Source: Bradyrhizobium agreste (GTDB lineage: Bacteria; Pseudomonadota; Alphaproteobacteria; Rhizobiales; Xanthobacteraceae). From it: a stretch of DNA of 64,000 nt. Location of the stretch: assembly GCF_016031625.1 (NCBI RefSeq), contig NZ_JACCHP010000007.1, forward strand, positions 1 to 64,000. The letters are read 5' to 3'. The notes under the pieces were generated by a model. The model made no database searches and was not told where the DNA came from. It worked only from the letters and a program-made list of their open reading frames with translations. Both the position numbers and the translations under genes were made by a program. This document shows, one piece after another, positions 27,701 to 37,537 of the stretch; the stretch's first letter is position 1, and every line of letters begins with the position of its first letter.

Positions 27701-27977
27701 TATCCTCGACCGATGGTTCGGCGTCAAACCGGCGAGATCCAGCGGCGCCGACATCAGCGAGCCGACGCTGGTTGCACTGGGCGGCATCGTCGCACTGTGC
27801 GACGACATCCCGGATTGGTCGGTGCAGCCCTCTTCCGTGATCACCATTGGGCACCCCTCGCCCAATCAAACCACCATCGCGCAATGTGCCGGCGCCTTCG
27901 AGGCGAAGTTCCCGTCAGATTGGCCGCCGACCCCGGAGGCCATTGCGGCCTTCAGGGCTCTCCGGCGCTCGCTTTAG
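24750..27977 (+). CDS. large membrane KAP P-loop NTPase with periplasmic Ycf48/BNR-like domain
   Basis: The 1075-residue protein has three parts. One helix near residues 29-47 is followed by an apparently extracytoplasmic domain of about 400 residues ending with a BNR/Ycf48-type repeat signature (TSDGGKTWE, 422-430). A second helix (WVLFGAIPGLALAFFFTGLAW) leads to a KAP NTPase domain: Walker A GPWGTGKSS at 519-527, VWFNAWHH, two inserted helices (about 590-660) as is typical of KAP proteins, and Walker B VIFIDDLDRC with Asp 721/722. Two further helices flank a Pro/Ala linker at the C-terminus. KAP NTPases include PifA of plasmid F, which excludes phage T7. GGAGGGCGCGTC sets the start; the frame is open to 24675. 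The role is unknown. Confidence 0.82.
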   Translation: MDASAPTPISTGDLFAGRSRTDRRMMLRRLYLKATITFALLILCVVGLNDRSIRTDPFTPDPTWIQYLFKPQPDPRLAAMPVVPMGAAGVLSWRPKSSTAWLTERPVGLPEAAPQRAAFHWLGLDAAHAFDAPDLKIAPTPKQAPLDLAELSKIPNQAQQSRPPIPPIQQQPLLDPEVSKRAARPTAIRLVPDPNDDPNFASLPARKPLSEGAYWAGCDMDGKWCLRLAGIDGSASQDGGQIWKGFPTDLNPAPFVAIGGERPSLVPAHNALDSAGSVDPMLLAVIDTPVPFALSGYAVDDQIRGYYKPSVSAKLEQGVAQFLRATSSRMNFFGLLPPDENVDLPQRTTKMFTLFAQGRLASTTFKLFTPEGQVEHDTQFISLPTKANLRSLHFQPDRRFGWISSGWEDGNEEGPLPAVFQTSDGGKTWERLSYRWQFAPWVLFGAIPGLALAFFFTGLAWHDLPGSKVDQGISETGTSDTPIGWNDFDVLGMKPLALALSRFVRNTSTSPPLTIAITGPWGTGKSSLMNLVAEDLRQRGSSPVWFNAWHHQKEENILAALLENIRGQAIPSVWRLSGLWFRARLLYVRAGRDIVPLLLILAVILSMAFAFKWAAIGNSLAAVWLKPDAEWPKLAQLTESASSWLDHALFVGAGTLLLVIVKIYATMDLKPSELMATLRSNSKLADFSAQLGFRYKFAKEFEAAGRALRTSTSPGLVIFIDDLDRCTPENLMAVLESINFLTTAGPCFIFLGMDEPKVVEIIAKQYGNDQGRARQYLKKLLNLTIPVPDVDVRNSVGLSFGHDERPEGISPWPDRIRRTLRYVPDVGIPAITLLLMIWLLASWVNNLQIVVSPPPAKPPQTAATSTAAATGNAAPAAPSQAPERNDVITKAMPVASADQLILSRRVPPYLGLAVAMLLIVMLAARRITMVREDKVEDSQHFRTALAIWHPAVFEADPTPRGVKRHQNRLRLQAMRLRPAHETPDILDRWFGVKPARSSGADISEPTLVALGGIVALCDDIPDWSVQPSSVITIGHPSPNQTTIAQCAGAFEAKFPSDWPPTPEAIAAFRALRRSL

Positions 27978-28205
27978 GCAACCGATTCAGAACCCGCGGC
28001 GGCCGGCGTGCGAGCAACGGCGAGGCCGTCTTCCCCAAACCGACAGAGATTGCCGATACCCCCGCGAAGCGTGTTCGGACCGCCCGTTCTCGCCATCCTG
28101 GTTTAGCGCACAGCTCGAAGGACAAGGCTCGAAGCACAAGGCTTGATCCGCATCAAACCGTCTCAGGCCGTGCTTTCTAGACTGGGCCGAGCAGGAGAAC
28201 CGCAC

Positions 28206-28712
28206 ATGACCGGAATTACCTTGACCGCCGAGCAGATTCGCAATGCGCCCGCCTTGGTGCGGCAATGGATCGAGCAGGAGGTGATCGCCGCGCTCGGCCT
28301 TGCGCCGCGGACGCCGACGGCCGCGCCGCCGCAGGTCGCCCATCTCGTCGCCTGCAGTGTGGAGGACATGGCCGGCGTGCTTGAGCACATCCGCGGCGAG
28401 CTTCCTGCCGTGAACGTGCTGTTCGAGCTCGGCCGCCCCGGCATCAGCTTCGGCCGCCCTGCGGTGATGACGTTCCGGCTGATGGACATCCTGCATCACA
28501 CGCGCCTGCAGGACATCGGCGAGGTCATGACGTGTCTCGACATGATCAACCAGGCGCTGACCGAGGTGAAGAAGGACGCTTCCGTGCGGTTCTGCGGCTT
28601 CGACAATGAGGGCCATTGCCTGATCGCGCCGCAGACGCAACAGAGCATTGCGACGCTGTGGCAGACCATGATGGAACGACAGCAGGCCGCGCGCGCTGCG
28701 CCGGCGGCGTGA
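28206..28712 (+). CDS. conserved hypothetical protein
   Basis: The 168-residue protein is soluble and largely helical: TAEQIRNAPALVRQWIEQEVIAALGL at the N-terminus, then VEDMAGVLEHIRGELPAVNVLFELGR and QTQQSIATLWQTMMERQQAA at the end. No catalytic motif is visible and I do not recognise the family. GGAG lies seven bases before ATG 28206. The small membrane gene follows 16 bases after the stop, so they form a pair. It lies 228 bases after the KAP gene on the same strand, without an intervening terminator that I can see, so co-expression with that gene is possible but not shown. Confidence 0.65.
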   Translation: MTGITLTAEQIRNAPALVRQWIEQEVIAALGLAPRTPTAAPPQVAHLVACSVEDMAGVLEHIRGELPAVNVLFELGRPGISFGRPAVMTFRLMDILHHTRLQDIGEVMTCLDMINQALTEVKKDASVRFCGFDNEGHCLIAPQTQQSIATLWQTMMERQQAARAAPAA

Positions 28713-28728
28713 GGTGAATCGTGTCGCC

Positions 28729-29199
28729 ATGCCCAACCGCCAGCAGCCGCAATCAACCCGCTCCCTCCTGCGCATCCCGCTATTCCGCCTGCTCGCCATC
28801 AACCTCGCGATCGGCGCCTGCGCCGCCGTGCTATTGGTCGGCGGCCTGCTCTGGCTCAACCCCGGGCATCTGCGCGAGCTGATCTTCGCCGACCGCGCAC
28901 CCGGCACTGCGCTTGTGCTGTTGCTTGCTTCATTCCTCATCACCTTCGGCTCGGCCGCGATGGGCAGCGCGATCATGGCGCAGGGACGCAAGGAGCCTGG
29001 CGACAAAGGCGGCGGACACGGGTCTCACCTCGCCGTACAGGAGGTGACGCAACGCCCGCGCGCACGGTTGAACAACGGACGATCCGACCCTGCGCCTCAA
29101 TCTGGGATGCCACCGTTTGCACGTCCGCGGGAAGAGGTGCAGACGAACGCACTTTCGGACAAAACGTCTCACGCATCGCTGCGTTGCGAGAGCAAGTGA
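28729..29199 (+). CDS. two-helix membrane protein of unknown function
   Basis: The protein (156 residues from ATG 28729; GTG at 28714 is an alternative) has a basic N-terminus and two transmembrane helices (FRLLAINLAIGACAAVLLVGG and GTALVLLLASFLITFGSAAM), then ALMAQGRKE-like polar text (SAIMAQGRKEPGDKGGGHG). The last 60 residues are basic, low in hydrophobics and not structured, and may be an added tail. GAGGTG lies 12 bases upstream of the ATG. It follows the 168-residue hypothetical gene closely and is probably translated from the same mRNA. Confidence 0.6.
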   Translation: MPNRQQPQSTRSLLRIPLFRLLAINLAIGACAAVLLVGGLLWLNPGHLRELIFADRAPGTALVLLLASFLITFGSAAMGSAIMAQGRKEPGDKGGGHGSHLAVQEVTQRPRARLNNGRSDPAPQSGMPPFARPREEVQTNALSDKTSHASLRCESK

Positions 29200-29357
29200 G
29201 ATGAACAAATTGATTTGGCAATCCAAACAATTGTTTCGATGCGGAAGCTGCATCACACATCGCACCAGCGCTTATGGTCCGCTGGCTGCGACATCGACGC
29301 CACCACGATTTGCCTTGCCATCGCGGCGCGACTTCTATAGCGTTCTATTTTAGGTTG

Positions 29358-29420
29358 TCGCCCTGCCAGCCCCGGGCGACGCTGAAGAGATAAACGGCGG
29401 GCTCCGGCCCGCCGTTTCTT
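29358..29420 (+). terminator. two consecutive hairpins, the second terminator-like
   Basis: GTCGCCC...GGGCGAC (about 29358-29381) is followed by AAACGGCGGGC, loop TCCG, GCCCGCCGTTT (29392-29417) and CTT. The 11-pair stem is strong but the T-run is short. No gene ends directly before them (the nearest stop is at 29199), so they may terminate the 28206 unit late or form part of an untranslated RNA between 29200 and 29420. No gene is seen in 29200-29484. Confidence 0.5.
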
Positions 29421-29484
29421 GAAGGGCGTGGCGACGATCCCGAAAGTCATTTGACTGCGGCGTCCTGATCGAGGACAAGCCGCC

Positions 29485-29721
29485 ATGGCCAAAAAACCCG
29501 GAACCAACCCCAAAGGCGAATTCGCCTTCTTCAACGTCGTCTATGCCGACGATTCCCAACGCTCCAACCGCCGCGTGCCGGCCGAACTGCTCGGCGGCCT
29601 CGACGGCGACGAACCCGCGCGCGCCTTCATTATGGAACAGGACCGCGAGATCGCGGAGAAGAGCGGGAGACCACCGCTGGAGATCAAGCGGATCGAACGG
29701 GTGGGGGCGAAGAAGAAGTAA
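29485..29721 (+). CDS. small conserved hypothetical protein
   Basis: The 78-residue protein (KPGTNPKGEFAFFNVVYADD, RRVPAELLGGLDGDEPARAF, IMEQDREIAEKSGRPP) has a short beta hairpin then helices and a basic tail ending in AKKK. AAGCCGCC precedes the ATG but a Shine-Dalgarno is weak. It lies directly behind the hairpin pair and faces the end of the methyltransferase-DUF262-HEPN cassette. I do not recognise a family; the composition and codon use fit the flanking chromosome and not the cassette. Confidence 0.55.
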   Translation: MAKKPGTNPKGEFAFFNVVYADDSQRSNRRVPAELLGGLDGDEPARAFIMEQDREIAEKSGRPPLEIKRIERVGAKKK

Positions 29722-29859
29722 GTGCCGCAGAGATACTTAGAGGCCCAAAGCGACGCAAATACTGCGAAAATCAATCATTTTCCGCCAACTTCACTCCGCT
29801 TGCGAAACGTCCATTGTTTCTAGACCGGATTTGATGGCGTGGCGGCGACAAACGGACAA

Positions 29860-30516
29860 TTATTGCAAAGCAAAATCAAAGAACAATTCCGCATCCGCCA
29901 ACCATTCGTCCAGCAGGGTGCCTGCGACCCCTGCCCGTTGATAGGTAAGCAGATCGGCAGCCTTTCGGAACTGGGGAAAGCCACGTTGGCTAGCGAAATG
30001 ATTGCTAACTTTGCGCCACGTATCGCGATTTCGATGTGCGTAGAAATTCCTGACTACTGCAATGTCCGAGAAGAGCGTGGTGTTTAACGCAAGCGCAGCA
30101 TCGAACTCCGCTAAGTTATTCCCACCAAGGGAAGCCAAGACGTTACGGACCTCTCTTGGGTTGCGAAACTTGTGCTCGTCGCGACGATCGATCGTCTGAG
30201 GAGAGCCCATCCGCTGATATTTGACTGAATTCACGATCGATAAAGCCTGTGCGCCTAAGTGAGCATCAGTAGGAAATGGTGGGACCTGCGTTCGCGCCCA
30301 CCGTCCCGATAGGCCCTTTACGCCGAAATTCGATGAGACCAGAAACTCTCTGAATGTTGAAATGATGAGGTTGTCGAGTTCAATAATTACGTGCGCTCCC
30401 CAAGTCGCGGCGGCACGATCATTCCCGGCAACGAAATAATTTTGACACGATCGAAAAAAGGAAATCCGTCGCATGAGGATATTCTGCGTCGTGTCAAATC
30501 GACGAGATGCGCGCAT
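29860..30516 (-). CDS. HEPN-domain protein (RiboL-PSP-HEPN-like putative RNase)
   Basis: The 218-residue protein has the HEPN signature R-x4-H as RNFYAH (Arg 156, His 161) in a helical protein, with an earlier helix ELDNLIISTFREFL that fits the first HEPN helices. HEPN toxins and effectors use this pair to cut RNA, usually as dimers. The spacing and the VRNFYAHRN text resemble the RiboL-PSP-HEPN branch. It is the last gene of a minus-strand cassette: ATG 30516 lies five bases after the DUF262 stop, and a TTG at 30525 overlapping that stop is an alternative. Base composition is more AT-rich than the neighbours, as in the rest of the cassette. Toxicity and target are not known. Confidence 0.72.
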   Translation of the reverse strand: MRASRRFDTTQNILMRRISFFRSCQNYFVAGNDRAAATWGAHVIIELDNLIISTFREFLVSSNFGVKGLSGRWARTQVPPFPTDAHLGAQALSIVNSVKYQRMGSPQTIDRRDEHKFRNPREVRNVLASLGGNNLAEFDAALALNTTLFSDIAVVRNFYAHRNRDTWRKVSNHFASQRGFPQFRKAADLLTYQRAGVAGTLLDEWLADAELFFDFALQ

Positions 30517-30521
30517 ATCAA

Positions 30522-31571
30522 TCAAGCATCTAGATTTTGGAGCGCTGAATCGAAATATAACATCCGCGCGGCGCGAGAAGTGTCCACGTTGGTCTTTGTC
30601 GTGGTCTGCACGAAATCCGCAAGTTGCGGAGAATCCTCCGGACTACCTAATGCCACGATCAAGTCATCGAGGCTTACGGGCGCCGCATCAACTTTGGCAG
30701 CAATCTCAGGCACCAAGTTGCGAGCCTGCTCCAGAATAGCGAGCTGATATTTTCTATCAATGAGTGCAGATATGATCGAATAAGCCATATAAGGCTTGGC
30801 CAGGCGGGGATCATGAAATGCATCCATGCTGAGGTAAGTGTCTATGCCCCAGCCAAGTCGCTCTTGAAACTCTCCTTCACGATCGAAGGAGGTGTTGTAC
30901 TTCTTATAGATCGCATCCAGTTGCGCACTCTTCGTCGTGTGGATGCCATTGTCGACTAAGTATGCAAGATCAGCGACCAGCTTAAAGTCACCCATTCGGA
31001 TCAAATCTCGCTTCGAGAACAATCCAATCTTCAGAAATCTCTCTCTTTTTTCCTTACACAAGCTATTCACGAACCACTTAAAGGGGCCTTGGAACCGAGC
31101 ATTGCGTTGCTCCTCTTCGTTCAAAGGCACGTTGTTGGCATTCATCCGGGTGAACGCCTCTCGGACTTCCGCCTCTTGAACACCTGAGAACTGATCGATA
31201 GGAAGGGAATAGCCAAGAAATTTTGACTTGTCGTCGTCTTCTAGATCTGAGTAACGTTTTCCCCGAAAGCGATCCGTATCGATCTTCTGCGACAATCGAA
31301 GCTTATTATTGAAGAAATCTCGGAGCGCGCCGCTACGCTGCTGCCCGTCAACAATCTCCTTGATGGTCCCCTTCGTCTTTAGATCAATTCGAGCATAAAC
31401 AAAAAGCTTCGGAATCGGAAATTCGAGAAGAATAGACTCGATAAAGTATGACTTCGCCAGAGAGGACCAAAGCCCCGAATTGCGCTGATAGTCATCGTTG
31501 ATCGTGATCTTATTGGCCTTGAGGTCGTTGCAAAAATCTCCGACCGACATTGGTGAGGCGTTAGCAAGCAT
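30522..31571 (-). CDS. DUF262 (GmrSD N-terminal-like) protein
   Basis: The 349-residue protein has the DUF262 hallmarks: INDDYQRNSGLW (YQR at 28-30, Trp 35), SYFIESILLEFPIPKLFVY and the core DGQQR at 75-79, then NNVPLNEEEQRNARF. DUF262 is the N-terminal, ParB-like NTP-binding half of the GmrSD modification-dependent restriction enzymes and of several defence proteins. The HNH half (DUF1524) normally fused to it is absent here; the downstream HEPN gene could supply the cutting activity. It starts 19 bases after the methyltransferase stop. The region is visibly richer in A and T than flanking genes, which suggests acquisition. Confidence 0.88.
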   Translation of the reverse strand: MLANASPMSVGDFCNDLKANKITINDDYQRNSGLWSSLAKSYFIESILLEFPIPKLFVYARIDLKTKGTIKEIVDGQQRSGALRDFFNNKLRLSQKIDTDRFRGKRYSDLEDDDKSKFLGYSLPIDQFSGVQEAEVREAFTRMNANNVPLNEEEQRNARFQGPFKWFVNSLCKEKRERFLKIGLFSKRDLIRMGDFKLVADLAYLVDNGIHTTKSAQLDAIYKKYNTSFDREGEFQERLGWGIDTYLSMDAFHDPRLAKPYMAYSIISALIDRKYQLAILEQARNLVPEIAAKVDAAPVSLDDLIVALGSPEDSPQLADFVQTTTKTNVDTSRAARMLYFDSALQNLDA

Positions 31572-31590
31572 TGATTATTACTCGATCAGA

Positions 31591-32754
31591 TTAGACCAGC
31601 TTGAAAAGTAATGCAGTCTCCTGGGCAGTATCCATACCATAGCCGTTGGCTTTCGGATTTAGTTGTGCAAAACTCTGCTTAAAGTTGAAATCTGCGCGGC
31701 TCACCAACTTGAATCCCGCTGCGCCTGCGAAATCGGTCGATAGTCTAGCCAAGTCGACAAAGATCTCCTTGTAGTGGGAGCCCTGCACAACAATGACCAT
31801 CTGCGCTCCTGGTCGAGCGAGACCCCTAAGCTTCTCAAAAGAAGCAACCATCCTAGAGATATAGGAACTAAAGAAAGCAAGGTAATAAGTTGCCGACGCT
31901 TTCGAAGTATGCGCAGCGATCTTTGCTAAAAGAGACTTCCCATAATCGCCGATATGTACGGGCATTGAATCAGGCCCTCGACCGATCACTGGAGTGCCGA
32001 TCATCGATCGGCGCAGTTCTTCGATGGAAAAATCTTCGACCAATGAAAGAACTAGTAACTCTGGCAACGTTGCCTTCACATAATCAATTCGCGTCAGATA
32101 CGGTGGCGAAGTAATAATGATATCAGCCGCGATTTGCGGCAAAGCCGGACCAAGCAGATTGCCTCGAACCAAGGAAACCGGGGCTGACGTTCTGCCCCCC
32201 GAGAGTTTCGATCCGAGTTCATTCAATTCACGATCGATCTGTATTTTGGTGATCGATGCGAGGGCCCTGCGCACCTCGGCTTGATCGACCTGCCACCAAG
32301 TCGGATTCGTGGCTAGTCGATCTCGATCTCTCAGCTTCCTCCGTGCAATTCGAAACACGGCCAGAAGCAGCAACGAACGCGTAGAGCAGTCGTAGGGCGA
32401 ACTACAATTCTCGATCAAGAATCTCTGTGAAAGCGTGCGCCCGGAGTTCGTTAGGATTCCACGTGCTTCCGTCAAGTGCTTTTGAGATGCGAGGCGCGCC
32501 ATTGCGACAACGGCCATAGCGGGATTTATGTCTATGCCGATTGACTGAAGTCCGCTCTGTCCAGCAATGCTGGTCGTCGTCCCCGAGCCGTTCCACGGGT
32601 CCAGCACCACCTGGTCGGAAGACGCTTGCAACGCATCCAAAACATCCCTTACGAAGGCTTCTGAGAAGCCTGCGTAATAGGGGAAAAGCGAAGATTGCCG
32701 CTCAGTCGTCGTCTGCTTTGGAGACGAAAGCGGCGCCCCCCCGAGCGCCAGCAT
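31591..32754 (-). CDS. DNA methyltransferase with TSPPY motif (N4-cytosine/N6-adenine type)
   Basis: The 387-residue protein has the AdoMet motif DPWNGSGTT at 52-60, IGIDINPAM at 72-80, and the catalytic TSPPY at 215-219 followed by YVKATLPELLVLSL. The TSPPY form is typical of amino-methyltransferases of cytosine N4 or adenine N6; the base and site cannot be told. A region of about 120 residues between motif I and the catalytic motif could recognise DNA. The ATG at 32754 comes two bases after the rpoD stop, so it must be read from the rpoD message unless a promoter lies inside rpoD. A cassette of methylase, DUF262 and HEPN suggests a self-marking defence system. Confidence 0.85.
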   Translation of the reverse strand: MLALGGAPLSSPKQTTTERQSSLFPYYAGFSEAFVRDVLDALQASSDQVVLDPWNGSGTTTSIAGQSGLQSIGIDINPAMAVVAMARLASQKHLTEARGILTNSGRTLSQRFLIENCSSPYDCSTRSLLLLAVFRIARRKLRDRDRLATNPTWWQVDQAEVRRALASITKIQIDRELNELGSKLSGGRTSAPVSLVRGNLLGPALPQIAADIIITSPPYLTRIDYVKATLPELLVLSLVEDFSIEELRRSMIGTPVIGRGPDSMPVHIGDYGKSLLAKIAAHTSKASATYYLAFFSSYISRMVASFEKLRGLARPGAQMVIVVQGSHYKEIFVDLARLSTDFAGAAGFKLVSRADFNFKQSFAQLNPKANGYGMDTAQETALLFKLV

Positions 32755-32756
32755 CG

Positions 32757-34889
<2,133 letters not shown>

Positions 34890-35265
34890 CCATTGCTCCT
34901 AAACGCGCTTCATGCGAGGCGCCCGCCGCGCCTTGCGTGAATTCACATGAACCTGTTGCTCGACGCTCTCGCTTCGGCAGCTCTCGACACGGAAAGGGCG
35001 GCGCACAAACCTCTCGCCACCCCCAACTTTCTCTCGCCGGAATTGCCTAACGCTTCGTCAGCCTCTTTGTCGCGGCGGATGCAGGTGTAGTGCCAACAGC
35101 GATTGCGCGGATTCATTCCTGACGCGTCTGTTATGCCTGCGGCCGCCTCCGGGCCAAAGTGCTACAAGACCGTTAAGCCTCGATTAACCCTGTTTTTGCC
35201 GCCAAACCCAGGATTTGGCGAGTCTTTTAGCGGTACCAGCTGCGGCCGTCCGCATGATTCTTTCA
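34890..35265 (-). promoter_or_regulatory. rpoD upstream region
   Basis: The 376 bases between the dnaG stop and the rpoD ATG carry no supported gene. On the minus strand the AT-richer part near 35150-35200 (with TTAATCGAGG and TTAACGG text) is the probable promoter area. No Rho-independent terminator for dnaG is obvious, so dnaG-rpoD readthrough is likely. Confidence 0.4.
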
Positions 35266-37272
35266 TCACATGCTCTTCTGGAGCCGGCCCGACAGCTCGC
35301 CAAAACCCTCGATCAGGGCCTCGGTACCGTCGACTTCCCCTATCCGAGCCTTGACGTCACGCAGCCATGCCAAATTGGCCTCGCTGGGATCCCTCCCCAA
35401 GGCCAGCTCGGCATCTTTCAGCTCTCTAAGTAGTGAATGCCATTGCCGATGCAAGGCAACCAGCTGGTGCCAGGTGGCAAGAACGTCGTCCCGGGCCGCG
35501 CCCTCGCGGGCGGCCCACACCGCCTGGGTCGTGATGACATTCTCAACCCTTTGAAGAGTTTGAGAAAATCCGCCTTTTTCGAGGTCGCCGCGCATCTTTT
35601 CGGCCAGTTCGCCAGGGTCCGGCGAGTGGTGATGGTCGTTGGCGAAGGCGGCGATGATGCCCGCCCTGAGCTTGTGGGCCTCGGGATGGGCCAGCTCCAG
35701 GGCGGCGACCTCCTCCAAATGCTCGTGCAGCAGCCAGGGGTGGTTGATCAGGCATTGCAGGATCAGCGCCTCCCGGCGGGAGATGGCGCTGCGCTGGCCC
35801 CGCAGGATCGGGCTTGCCGCCAGCTGCGGGCTCGCCGCCTGGTAGGGGCCGGAGGGCAGCAGGGTCGGACCCGGGGGCCCGCGGCGGGCGCCGCCGAACC
35901 CCTGTCCGCCGAATCGATTCGCCCCGCCCCACGGCTGGAACGGCCGGCCGCCACCTGGGCGGAAATTGCCCCGGCCGCCAAAGCCGCGGCCGCCTTCGGG
36001 CGCGAAGGTGCGCTGCAGCCGCTCGACGAAGTCGTCGCGATAATAGCGCCGCACCACCTCGTCGCGGATGCCGTTCGTGAGCTCCCTGATGCGGGCCTCC
36101 AGCGCGGCGCGCCGCTCGGGCGTGGCGAAATTGCCGGCCTCTAACTCGCGCGACCAGATCATGTCGGCGAGCGGACGGGCGGCGCCGATCACCTCCTCGA
36201 TCGCGCCGCGCCCGCCCGAGCGCACGAGATCATCGGGATCCTGCCCTTCCGGCAGCAGCGCAAAGCGAAGACTCTTGCCGGGTGCTAGGAATGGCAGCGC
36301 GAGATCCGCGGCGCGATAGGCCGCCTTCTGTCCGGCGCGGTCGCCGTCGAAGCAGAGGATCGGCTCGTCCGCCATCTTCCAGAGCAGCGCGAGCTGGCTC
36401 TCGGTGAGCGCGGTGCCGAGCGGCGCGACGCTGCCGGCAAAGCCCGCGGTGACCATGGCGATGACGTCGACATAGCCTTCAACCACGATCAGCGGGCTGC
36501 CGTCATGGGTGGCTTTGCGCGCGGTCTGGTGGTTGTAGAGATTGTCGCCCTTGTGGAAGAGCGGCGTCTCCGGCGAATTCAGATACTTGGCCGGAACGTC
36601 CTTCTCCAGCGCGCGCCCGCCGAAGGCGATGACGCGGCCGCGCAGATCGGTGATCGGAAACATCACGCGATCGCGGAAGCGGTCGTAAGGCACGGGAATG
36701 TCGTTGCCGGCCACCAGCAGCCCGGTCTCGATCATGTCCTCGATGGAGACACCGAGCTTGCCGAGATGCTCCTTCAGCGCGAACCGATCGGGCGGCGGCG
36801 GCGCATAGCCGAGGCGGAACTGCAATTGCGTCGCCGGCGAGATGGCACGGTCGGCGAGATAGCCGCGCGCTTTCGCGCCCACGCGCGAGGCCAGCGTCTC
36901 GGCGAAGAATTTCGCCGCAAGCTCCATCACGTCATGCAGCGAGCGCCGCCGCTGCTCCTCGCGCGCCGCGTTGGGCGTCACCGCCGGCAGCGGCAGGCCC
37001 GCCATGTTGGCAAGCCGCTCCACCGCCTCGGCGAACGGCAGGCCGTCGGTCTCCATCACGAAGCTGATGATGTCGCCGTGCTTGCCGGAGGAGAAGTCGT
37101 GGTAAAAACCCTTCTGGTCGTTGACGTAAAAGGACGGCGTCTTCTCCTGCTGGAACGGCGACAGCCCTCTCCACTCCCTTCCTGCCTTCTTCAGCTTGAC
37201 GCGCTTGCCCACGACTTCGGAGACCGAAAGCCGGGCACGAAGCTCGTCGAGGAACTGGGGTGTGAAGCGCAT
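35266..37272 (-). CDS. dnaG: DNA primase, lacking the usual zinc-finger ligands
   Basis: The 668-residue protein has the primase layout: N-terminal CHC2-type domain (residues 1-95), the catalytic TOPRIM core (LIVVEGYVDVIAM with the Glu, CFDGDRAGQKA with the DxD-like acids) and a helicase-binding C-terminal domain after a Gly/Arg/Phe/Pro-rich linker (about 440-500). It makes RNA primers for replication. The N-terminal zinc ligands are replaced: CPFH becomes SPFQ (Ser 38, Gln 41) and C-x2-C becomes D-x2-S (Asp 59, Ser 62), while the rest of the motif (EKTPSF, FYHDFSSGKHGD) is intact. ATG 37272 was chosen from the conserved RFTPQFLDELRARLSVSEVV start. Confidence 0.95.
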   Translation of the reverse strand: MRFTPQFLDELRARLSVSEVVGKRVKLKKAGREWRGLSPFQQEKTPSFYVNDQKGFYHDFSSGKHGDIISFVMETDGLPFAEAVERLANMAGLPLPAVTPNAAREEQRRRSLHDVMELAAKFFAETLASRVGAKARGYLADRAISPATQLQFRLGYAPPPPDRFALKEHLGKLGVSIEDMIETGLLVAGNDIPVPYDRFRDRVMFPITDLRGRVIAFGGRALEKDVPAKYLNSPETPLFHKGDNLYNHQTARKATHDGSPLIVVEGYVDVIAMVTAGFAGSVAPLGTALTESQLALLWKMADEPILCFDGDRAGQKAAYRAADLALPFLAPGKSLRFALLPEGQDPDDLVRSGGRGAIEEVIGAARPLADMIWSRELEAGNFATPERRAALEARIRELTNGIRDEVVRRYYRDDFVERLQRTFAPEGGRGFGGRGNFRPGGGRPFQPWGGANRFGGQGFGGARRGPPGPTLLPSGPYQAASPQLAASPILRGQRSAISRREALILQCLINHPWLLHEHLEEVAALELAHPEAHKLRAGIIAAFANDHHHSPDPGELAEKMRGDLEKGGFSQTLQRVENVITTQAVWAAREGAARDDVLATWHQLVALHRQWHSLLRELKDAELALGRDPSEANLAWLRDVKARIGEVDGTEALIEGFGELSGRLQKSM

Positions 37273-37390
37273 GGGCTCTGTGTAGCGCGAACCGGGGTGA
37301 GTCGGGCGAAGGATGAGGGATATAGGTGCGGCGCGGCCAAAAGTCAGGTTTGGGAGGGTTATCCGGGTTATTCGACCTATGCACAGGCCC

Positions 37391-37495
37391 GTCATTCCGG
37401 GGCGCCCCCAAAGGGGCGAGCCCGGAATCCATTGAGCCGCCAGAATGCTGGGAGAAATGGATTCCGGGCTCGCGCTTCGCGCGCCCCGGAATGAC
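37391..37495. repeat. palindromic intergenic repeat, family A copy 2
   Basis: Bounded by GTCATTCCGGGGCGCC and GCGCCCCGGAATGAC, with inner GAGCCCGGAATCCATTG and ATGGATTCCGGGCTCGC. It lies between dnaG and the Cld-like gene, which diverge. Confidence 0.9.
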
Positions 37496-37537
37496 AGAAA
37501 GCTTGAACCGCGCCCGGTTCCACGCTTCCATACCGCC

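Noticed and set aside
29485..29721. Fourth member of the methyltransferase-DUF262-HEPN cassette
   Set aside because: It is on the opposite strand with host-like GC and has no defence-type motif.
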